Below, one piece after another: positions 34,315 to 39,797 of a stretch of 39,797 nt of DNA (position 1 is the first letter of the stretch; every line of letters starts with the position of its first letter). Origin of the DNA: Dechloromonas sp. Lineage in GTDB: Bacteria > Pseudomonadota > Gammaproteobacteria > Burkholderiales > Rhodocyclaceae. Below the pieces are notes generated by a model. That model searched no databases and was not told where the DNA came from. It saw nothing but the letters and a program-made list of their open reading frames with translations. The stretch lies in assembly GCA_011391255.1 (NCBI GenBank), contig JAABQV010000023.1:1-39797 (forward strand). Reading direction: 5' to 3'. Position numbers and translations under genes: made by a program.

Positions 34315-35566
34315 CGTCCTCGGCGCGCACCTTCCACGGCGCGACTTTAAGCAGCAACAGCATGCCGGGAACCGCCAGTACGGCGCACAGCCAGAAGAAA
34401 TTTACCCAGCCCAGGCTTTCAACCAACCAACCCGCCGAGGCGTTGATGAAGGTGCGTGGTACGGCGGCGAGGCTGGTAAACAAAGCCATTTGCGTTGCGG
34501 TGTAGGCCGGGTGGGTTGAGCGGGCAATGAAAGCGACGAAGGCCGCCGTGCCGAGCCCGACGCCCAAGGCTTCAAGACCAATAACGAATGCCAGCGAGAA
34601 GCGCTCGACGATGCCGATACTGTCGAAATGTCCTTGCAGGGCGAGCCAGGCAAAGCCGAATATCGACACCAGTTGAACGACCCCAAACAGCCACAAGGCG
34701 CGGTTGATGCCCAGTTTGATCATCCACAGCCCGCCCAACATGGCGCCGAAGACCGCCGGCCACAGTCCGGCGTGTTTCGCAATCAGGCCGATGTCGGTCT
34801 TGGTGAAACCCATATCGAGATAAAACGGTGTCGCCAGTGCCGTGCACAGACTGTCGCCGAGCTTGTAGAGAAAGATGAAGGCAAGCACCATCAGTGCACC
34901 GCGCCAGCCTTGCCGGCCGATAAATTCCTTGAATGGTTCAGTAACAGCCTGACGAAGGGTTTTGGGCGCCCCCTTGACCAGCGGTTCAGTGACCAGCCAA
35001 GCCATGACCATGCCCGGAATCATGAAGGCGCCGGTGATCCAGAACACTTCATTCCATGGCAGGCGGTCGGCGAGGATCAGCGACAGCGAGCCGGGGACGA
35101 GACCGGCAATGCGGTAGGCGTTAACGTGCACGGCGTTGCCGATGCCGAGTTCTTCGTCGTTCAAAATCTCGCGGCGGAAGGCGTCGACCGCAATATCCTG
35201 GGTCGCCGAGAGCAGCGAGAGCAAGGTCGCCAGCCACAAAATGGGCCAGATATTGTCTTTCGGGCTCAGTCCGCCCAACGAGCCGATGACGAACAGCAGG
35301 CCGATCTGGGTCAGCAGCATCCAGCCGCGCCGGCGTCCAAAACCGGGGATGTTGAAGCGGTCAAGCAGTGGTGACCAGAGGAATTTCCAGGTGTAGGGAA
35401 ACTGGATCAAGGCGAAGAAGCCGATCGTTTTGAGATCAACGCCCTCACTGCGCAGCCAGGCCGGCAGCAGGTTGAGCAGCAGGTAAAGTGGCAATCCCGA
35501 ACTGAAGCCGGTGAAGATGCAGATCAGCATCTTCCGCGTCATCAAAACGCCAAGCCAGGCCGGCAT
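34298..35566 (-). CDS. ampG: AmpG-type muropeptide permease (MFS)
   Basis: A 422-residue major-facilitator protein with about 12 to 14 hydrophobic segments, of the AmpG family that imports GlcNAc-anhydro-muropeptides for cell-wall recycling. Typical AmpG segments are GFSSGLPLYLLLNLLPAWLR, LIQFPYTWKFLWSPLLDRF and ATQDIAVDAFRREIL, then YKLGDSLCTALATPFYL. The ATG overlaps the metW stop by one base (TGATG), so it may be translated from the metXW mRNA, an unusual combination of wall recycling with methionine synthesis. Confidence 0.92.
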   Translation of the reverse strand: MPAWLGVLMTRKMLICIFTGFSSGLPLYLLLNLLPAWLRSEGVDLKTIGFFALIQFPYTWKFLWSPLLDRFNIPGFGRRRGWMLLTQIGLLFVIGSLGGLSPKDNIWPILWLATLLSLLSATQDIAVDAFRREILNDEELGIGNAVHVNAYRIAGLVPGSLSLILADRLPWNEVFWITGAFMIPGMVMAWLVTEPLVKGAPKTLRQAVTEPFKEFIGRQGWRGALMVLAFIFLYKLGDSLCTALATPFYLDMGFTKTDIGLIAKHAGLWPAVFGAMLGGLWMIKLGINRALWLFGVVQLVSIFGFAWLALQGHFDSIGIVERFSLAFVIGLEALGVGLGTAAFVAFIARSTHPAYTATQMALFTSLAAVPRTFINASAGWLVESLGWVNFFWLCAVLAVPGMLLLLKVAPWKVRAEDATRLA

Positions 35567-36177
35567 CAGCGGCTTTGCGTCAGGCGATAGACCGCCAAAC
35601 TGCCGAGGAAACTGACCTCGCGGTGGTCTTCGCCGGCGACGATATTGCCGTCTTCGTCGAGGACGTGGCGCTCACGGATGATCAGGCCCATCTTGGTGCA
35701 CAAATCCTCGAAATCGAGCAGTGTGAAAAAGCGCACATTCGGCGAGTCATACCATTGATAAGGCAAGTCTTCCGAAACCGGCATGCGCCCGTCGAGCACT
35801 GCCCGCAGATTCTTGTGATAAGCGAAATTCGGGAAGGAAACCACCGCTTCGCGGCCGATCCGCAGCATTTCGCGCAGGATGCCCTCGGTGTGGCGGACGG
35901 TTTGCAGTGTGCGCGACAAAACGACGTGGTCGAAAGCCTGATCTGCAAATTCATCGAGGCCGCGTTCGAGGTTGCCTTGAATGACGTTGATGCCGTTCTT
36001 GATCGCCGCGAGGACATTGGCGTCGTCAATTTCAACGCCAACGCCCTGGACGCCGCGTACGTCGATCAGGTGGCGAAGCAGGCTGCCGTCGCCACAGCCA
36101 AGGTCGAGGACGCGATGGCCGGGCTCGATCCAGCCGGCGATCAGCTCAAAGTCGGGACGGCCGAGCGTGTGCGTCAT
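35566..36177 (-). CDS. metW: MetW methionine biosynthesis protein
   Basis: A 203-residue class I SAM-dependent methyltransferase-fold protein, the usual partner of MetX. The nucleotide-binding motif [15 protein letters not shown] lies near residue 20, and [18 protein letters not shown] follows. MetW is required for full homoserine transacylation in several bacteria, although its own reaction is unclear. The ATG overlaps metX (ATGA), and its stop overlaps ampG by one base. It should be under the same riboswitch-controlled transcript as metX. Confidence 0.93.
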   Translation of the reverse strand: MTHTLGRPDFELIAGWIEPGHRVLDLGCGDGSLLRHLIDVRGVQGVGVEIDDANVLAAIKNGINVIQGNLERGLDEFADQAFDHVVLSRTLQTVRHTEGILREMLRIGREAVVSFPNFAYHKNLRAVLDGRMPVSEDLPYQWYDSPNVRFFTLLDFEDLCTKMGLIIRERHVLDEDGNIVAGEDHREVSFLGSLAVYRLTQSR

Positions 36178-37298
36178 AGCTTGATGTTCCGCAGGTAGGC
36201 TTCAACAACGGCATGGTAATGCGCGTCGTCCATCAAAAAGGAGTCGTGGCCGAAATTGAGGTCGATTTCGGCGTAGGAAACATTGCGCCCGTTGGCGAGC
36301 AGGGCAGCGACCATTTCTTTTGAACGTGCCGGCGTAAAGCGCCAGTCGGTGGTGAACGAGGCGATCAGAAAATTGGCTTTGCTGCGCGCCATGGTTGCCG
36401 TCAAATCGCCATTGTCTTCGCGCGAGGGGTCAAAATAATCGAGCGCCTTGGTCATCAGCAAATAGGTATTGGCGTCGAAATAGCCGGCAAACTTGTCGCC
36501 CTGATAACGTAAGTACGATTCGACTTCGAACTCAACGCCGAAACCGTAGGAAAACTCTTCGTTACGCAAATCGCGGCCGAATTTTTCACCCATCTGGTCG
36601 TCCGAGAGATAGGTGATGTGTCCAAGCATGCGCGCCAGGCGCAGGCCGCGCGAAGGGCGGGTGTTGTGCTCGTAATAGTGGCCACCGTGGAAATCTGGGT
36701 CGGTCAGGATGGCCTGACGGGCGACGTCATTGAAGGCGATGTTTTGCGCCGACAACTTGGGTGCGGCGGCAATGACAATCGCGTTGCGCACGCGCTCCGG
36801 GTAGGTCACGCTCCAGCGCAGCGCCTGCATCCCGCCGAGGCTGCCGCCCATGACCGCAGCCCAGGTGTCGATGCCGAGCAGATCCGCCAGACGGGCTTGT
36901 GCATGCACCCAGTCGATGACCGCGACCATCGGGAAATCAGCACCCCAGAGTTTGCCGGTGGCCGGGTTTGGTGAGGACGGCCCGGTTGAGCCGTGGCAGC
37001 CGCCGAGATTGTTGAGGCCGACAATAAAAAATTTGTCAGTATCCAGCGGTCGACCGGGACCAATGATGTTGTCCCACCAGCCGATGTTGTCGGGATCGTC
37101 GGCGTAGTGGCCGGCGACATGATGGTGGCCGGAGAGGGCGTGGCAAACGAGGATGGCGTTCGACTTGGCGGCATTCAGTGTGCCGTAGGTTTCATAAACC
37201 AGATCGTAGACGGGCAAGACGCCGCCGCTGCGCAAATTTAATGGCTGATCGAAGTGGGCGCGCTGTGCTTCGACGACGCCGACGGATTGTCCTGGCAT
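36174..37298 (-). CDS. metX: MetX homoserine O-acyltransferase
   Basis: MetX activates homoserine by acylation, the first step of methionine synthesis. The 374-residue alpha/beta-hydrolase has the triad Ser153 (GGSLGGMQ), Asp318 (FTTDWRF) and His351 (FGHDSF), plus [12 protein letters not shown] and [19 protein letters not shown]. Whether it uses acetyl-CoA or succinyl-CoA cannot be told by eye; beta-proteobacterial enzymes include both. The start ATG lies just after a terminator-like hairpin within a SAM-II-like leader, so expression is probably shut down when SAM is plentiful. It overlaps metW by four bases. Confidence 0.96.
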   Translation of the reverse strand: MPGQSVGVVEAQRAHFDQPLNLRSGGVLPVYDLVYETYGTLNAAKSNAILVCHALSGHHHVAGHYADDPDNIGWWDNIIGPGRPLDTDKFFIVGLNNLGGCHGSTGPSSPNPATGKLWGADFPMVAVIDWVHAQARLADLLGIDTWAAVMGGSLGGMQALRWSVTYPERVRNAIVIAAAPKLSAQNIAFNDVARQAILTDPDFHGGHYYEHNTRPSRGLRLARMLGHITYLSDDQMGEKFGRDLRNEEFSYGFGVEFEVESYLRYQGDKFAGYFDANTYLLMTKALDYFDPSREDNGDLTATMARSKANFLIASFTTDWRFTPARSKEMVAALLANGRNVSYAEIDLNFGHDSFLMDDAHYHAVVEAYLRNIKL

Positions 37299-37314
37299 GC
37301 TGTTCCTGAAAACG

Positions 37315-37363
37315 AAAAACCCAGTTGGCTAAAAAACGCGAACTGGGCGGTTCCCGTTTTAGC
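37315..37363 (-). terminator. Riboswitch terminator/antiterminator of metX
   Basis: On the minus strand a 7-base stem CCCAGTT (37347 to 37341) with AACTGGG (37326 to 37320), loop 14, is followed by TTTTT (37319 to 37315): an intrinsic terminator 17 bases before the metX ATG. A competing hairpin pairs GCTAAAACGGGAAC (37363 to 37350) with GTTC-GCG-TT-TTTTAGC (about 37343 to 37328), with a mismatch and a small bulge. Both cannot form together. The antiterminator uses the 3' strand of the aptamer, so SAM binding should favour termination. Confidence 0.6.
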
Positions 37364-37402
37364 AGTATTTATAGCGCCCGCAATCAGAGCTCAAATCGGC
37401 GC
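37353..37402 (-). promoter_or_regulatory. SAM-II-like riboswitch aptamer upstream of metX
   Basis: Read on the minus strand: stem P1 GCGCC (37402 to 37398) pairs with GGCGC (37378 to 37374). The loop opens with GATTT (37397 to 37393) and ends in ATTGC. After P1 come TATAAAT and the hallmark GCTAAAACGGG (37363 to 37353). The SAM-II (SAM-alpha) class has the same order: five-base stem, GAUUU loop start, UUGC before the second strand, AUAAAU, then GCUAAA-GGG that makes the pseudoknot. The match was recognised by eye; the pseudoknot pairing was not modelled. Confidence 0.75.
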
Positions 37403-37429
37403 CGCCAGCATAGTGCCGACGTGGAACGG

Positions 37430-37458
37430 ACGATACCGAGCGGGGCGTTAAAAGTCAA
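37430..37458 (-). promoter_or_regulatory. Putative metX promoter
   Basis: On the minus strand TTGACT (37458 to 37453, five of six -35 matches) is followed after 17 bases by TATCGT (37435 to 37430, four of six -10 matches). A start near 37423 would place the whole aptamer in the leader, about 20 bases downstream. It lies back-to-back with the PilZ gene. Confidence 0.55.
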
Positions 37459-37541
37459 TCTTCAGTACAAACTCCCGGAAAATGGATATTTTAAATGTTA
37501 AGTTATTGTTAATATTGGGGGATAAAAAACAGGGAGAGGCA

Positions 37542-38144
37542 ATGCAGGATCAGCGGCGGCATCAGCGTATCCGGTTTGGTCAGCCGCCAGTCGTCAAGAT
37601 TGGCTTTGGCGGCATGCTGGGCGAAGGTTTGATCGAGAACTTGTCGCTCTCGGGGTTGATGATACGGTCCTCGATGCGACTTGAAGTGGGTCGTTTGGCC
37701 GGCTGTGAGTTTGCGCTCTTCGGTTCCCCCTTGATTGATGTACCGGTAACCATTGTCAGTCTGGTCGGCGATCTGTACGGCGGGCGGTTTCAGGCCGGCC
37801 CGATCAATCAGATCGTTATCGACGATGCAATCAATGCGGCGCTTGCCAAGGGGGATGCTTCGATACTAAGCGTCCATGAATTGAGCGGGCGCAAGGTGAT
37901 GCGTATTTCGGGCGGCCTCAATGGTGCTTTGCGAAATGATTTCATGCATGCATTGACGCGCGTTGGCGTCAATGAAATAGATTTATCGGGCGTGACGGCG
38001 ATTGATCAACCGGGTTTGGCGCTCTGTTTGGTCGCAACCAGTCGGCACGGTGTTGAAATTGGTGAGCAGTCGGAAAGTTTCGCCAGTGCCTGGAAAAATG
38101 CGCTGGCGCGACCGGGAACAAGCACTGGTGATGGTGCTGAATGA
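37542..38144 (+). CDS. PilZ domain protein with STAS-like C-terminal domain
   Basis: A 200-residue cytosolic protein. Residues 1-105 look like a PilZ domain: RRHQR (5-9) and NLSLSG (33-38, in place of the usual D/N-x-S-x-x-G), the two blocks that bind cyclic di-GMP. Residues about 115-190 (VMRISGGLNGALRNDFMHAL and then INEIDLSGV-like strand/helix patterns, DQPGLALCLVATS) resemble a STAS anti-anti-sigma fold. The ATG at 37542 with GGGAGAGG upstream is chosen over one at 37482. It overlaps the TonB-receptor gene by four bases (ATGA), so the two are coupled. A role in second-messenger control of the receptor or of a partner is inferred. Confidence 0.8.
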   Translation: MQDQRRHQRIRFGQPPVVKIGFGGMLGEGLIENLSLSGLMIRSSMRLEVGRLAGCEFALFGSPLIDVPVTIVSLVGDLYGGRFQAGPINQIVIDDAINAALAKGDASILSVHELSGRKVMRISGGLNGALRNDFMHALTRVGVNEIDLSGVTAIDQPGLALCLVATSRHGVEIGEQSESFASAWKNALARPGTSTGDGAE

Positions 38145-39797
38145 TGCAGTCTAAGTTAGCGGGCGAATTTCAGTTCTCAAGGCTGGTAATAGCGATTGCG
38201 GCTGTGCTTGCTGCCATGGGCAGTGAGGCCGCTGAGGAAGACATCTATTTTAGCGAGATGCCGATTGTCGCCTCGGTCAGCCGCTTGCCGCAGCGCCTGG
38301 CTGACGCGCCTACCGCCGTAACGGTGATTGATCGCGACATGATCAAGGCGTCCGGTGCCCGTGAGTTGAGTGATGTATTACGTTTGGTGCCGGGCTTTCA
38401 GACCTTCCCGAACAATACTGATGCGGCGCGCGTGACCTATCACGGGCAGACGGATGATTTATTCTCTCCGCGTGTGCAGGTGCTGATTGATGGGCGTTCC
38501 CAGTATTCGCCGTTGTTCCGCGACGGCGTCAACTGGGCGATCTTGCCGGTGGCGATGGAGGATATCGAGCGTATCGAGGTGGTGCGCGGTACCAATACGG
38601 TGTCCTATGGTTCCAACGCTTTTCTCGGGGTGATTAACATCATCACGGTTGATCCGGCTTTGGTCAGGGGCGCATCGGTATCGATTAATCAAGGGAACCA
38701 AGGCGTTCGTGATTACACTTTACGGGCCGGTGGCAAGCTGGGCGAAGCAGGCAATTTGCGCTTCACGTATCAGCAGAAAGACGATAACGGTTTGACTGAC
38801 CAGTTTGACTGGAAGGATTCTTTCCGCTCACGCATGTTCAATGTGCGCTCGGACTTTACCCTCAGTGACCGCGATACGCTGGAGATCGCCGGGGGCTACA
38901 TTGAAGCGAAGCTGCCACGCGGCCGTCTGGCGAGCAGTGGAACTGTGCTGACCGGGGGCTGGAAGCTGGACGATCCACCCCGTGAGTTTGACCAATCCAG
39001 TGCCTTCTTGCAGGCTCAGTGGCGGCGCAATCTGGGGCCGGACTCCGATTTCCAGTTGCGTTATGCCTACACGCAGGACAAAGCTTCGGAGGACTACCTT
39101 TCCGAGAGCGAATCTTCCTTTGAGCAGAACTTTTTCTATCTCCGTGATGACTTTGGCGACAAGGGAACGCGGCATGAAATCGAGGCCGTGCATAATTTCG
39201 CTCTGGGAAAGACCGCACGCATCTCATGGGGCGGCGCTTATCGCAGGGACAGCATGACTTCCCCTGTCTATTTTCATGGTGTCAACACGGTCAAGCGAAC
39301 CGTCGGGAGGCTTTTCGGAAACCTCGAGTGGAAGCCGCTTGATTGGTTTACCGGCAATCTGGGCTTGTCCGGTGAGCAGGATTCTCTGGCTGATGATCAC
39401 CTATCACCCCGTGTCAGTGGCAATTTTCACATTACGCCGGAGAACACAATTCGCCTTGGTTATTCGCGGGCTTATCGTACCGGTAGTCCGGTCGACTACC
39501 GGGGAGATCAATGGATTACCCCGGTTGCTTACGACAACGGCAATCCATTTCCAACTGAGGCATTGTACAAGCGCAAGTTTTACGGCAATCCGAATATGGA
39601 GTCGGAGCAACTGGATACCAGGGAAATCGGCTTTCTCGGTGACTGGCGAAAGGTCAGGATGAGCCTGGATGTGCGCGTTTTTGAGGAAAAAATTCCGAAC
39701 AAGATGTTCGTGTTGGAGCGTGTGCTGACTGATCCAGCGCAATGCATGGTGGTGACTATCGGTGGCCCATGTATAAGTACTGATGAAACAAAAGCTG
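38141..39797 (+). CDS. TonB-dependent outer-membrane receptor (3' end cut off by window)
   Basis: At least 552 residues of a TonB-dependent receptor are present, and the frame is still open at the window end. It begins MMQSKLAGEFQFSRLVIAI with a signal peptide ending near residue 31 (GSEAAEE). The plug domain follows (about 40-165: PTAVTVIDRDMI, VLRLVPGFQTF, VLIDGRSQYSP, IERIEVVRGTNTVSYGSNAF, GVINIIT), then beta-barrel strands (for example NTIRLGYSRAYRTGSPVDYR). No N-terminal signalling extension is visible. The ligand is unknown. Translation starts inside the stop of the PilZ gene. The barrel part continues beyond the window, so length and C-terminal sequence cannot be judged. Confidence 0.93.
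   Translation, partial: MMQSKLAGEFQFSRLVIAIAAVLAAMGSEAAEEDIYFSEMPIVASVSRLPQRLADAPTAVTVIDRDMIKASGARELSDVLRLVPGFQTFPNNTDAARVTYHGQTDDLFSPRVQVLIDGRSQYSPLFRDGVNWAILPVAMEDIERIEVVRGTNTVSYGSNAFLGVINIITVDPALVRGASVSINQGNQGVRDYTLRAGGKLGEAGNLRFTYQQKDDNGLTDQFDWKDSFRSRMFNVRSDFTLSDRDTLEIAGGYIEAKLPRGRLASSGTVLTGGWKLDDPPREFDQSSAFLQAQWRRNLGPDSDFQLRYAYTQDKASEDYLSESESSFEQNFFYLRDDFGDKGTRHEIEAVHNFALGKTARISWGGAYRRDSMTSPVYFHGVNTVKRTVGRLFGNLEWKPLDWFTGNLGLSGEQDSLADDHLSPRVSGNFHITPENTIRLGYSRAYRTGSPVDYRGDQWITPVAYDNGNPFPTEALYKRKFYGNPNMESEQLDTREIGFLGDWRKVRMSLDVRVFEEKIPNKMFVLERVLTDPAQCMVVTIGGPCISTDETKA

Noticed and set aside
37366..37373. TATAAAT as the -10 element of metX
   Set aside because: It lies inside the SAM-II-like aptamer, where AUAAAU is expected, and the upstream pair TTGACT/TATCGT has better spacing and includes the aptamer in the transcript.

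Overview
The window looks like a chromosomal stretch of a Betaproteobacterium, most probably Rhodocyclales (Dechloromonas/Azonexus-like). This rests on the gene set (class I PHA synthase, ubiUVT, metXW, mreBCD-mrdAB-rlpA, gatCAB, DUF1289, NusG-II plus Gx transporter, PilZ and TonB receptor genes) and moderately high GC; it is inference from protein families, not a database match. Nearly all of it is housekeeping DNA with short gaps, many ATGA or TGATG overlaps and no insertion sequences, phage genes or CRISPR array.

Layout. 1-476: edge of an AT-rich unknown gene, tRNA-Gly(CCC) with its promoter, and a second 3' half of a glycine tRNA gene. 477-6179: a large hybrid histidine kinase, a CBS-pair protein, a PAP2 phosphatase, an S24-like protein with a small partner, and a LON N-terminal-domain protein. 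6179-8588: ubiX, a Gx-type membrane protein, a NusG-II protein and rapZ, all leftward. 8660-9835: an M20 amidohydrolase. 9951-12203: two small DUF1289 proteins, an unknown 329-residue protein and an HMG-CoA-lyase-family gene. 12269-13538: a ParE-type toxin-antitoxin pair and a LOG-family enzyme. 13634-14782: a GNAT acetyltransferase fused to a beta-carbonic anhydrase. 15008-17945: a metallo-beta-lactamase-fold hydrolase, phaC and a strong terminator.

17969-20427: ubiUVT, the oxygen-independent ubiquinone genes, behind a promoter with a near-consensus FNR box placed as expected for activation. 20440-26999: the rod-shape cluster mreBCD-mrdA-mrdB-rlpA. 27102-30834: gatC-gatA-(lipoprotein)-gatB. 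30835-32083: a DUF4124 protein and pyrE. 32131-34314: exonuclease III and a YqjD/YqjE/YqjK-like envelope cassette. 34298-37458: ampG, metW and metX, preceded by a leader that matches the SAM-II riboswitch with an apparent terminator/antiterminator pair. 37542-end: a PilZ-STAS-like protein translationally coupled to a TonB-dependent receptor that runs off the window.

The most interesting points are the SAM-II-like attenuator before metX, the acetyltransferase-carbonic anhydrase fusion, the FNR-type promoter of ubiUVT, the PilZ/TonB-receptor coupling, the duplicated tRNA-Gly 3' end at the left edge, and an S24-like protein without DNA-binding domain or catalytic lysine. No completely new multi-gene system is evident.
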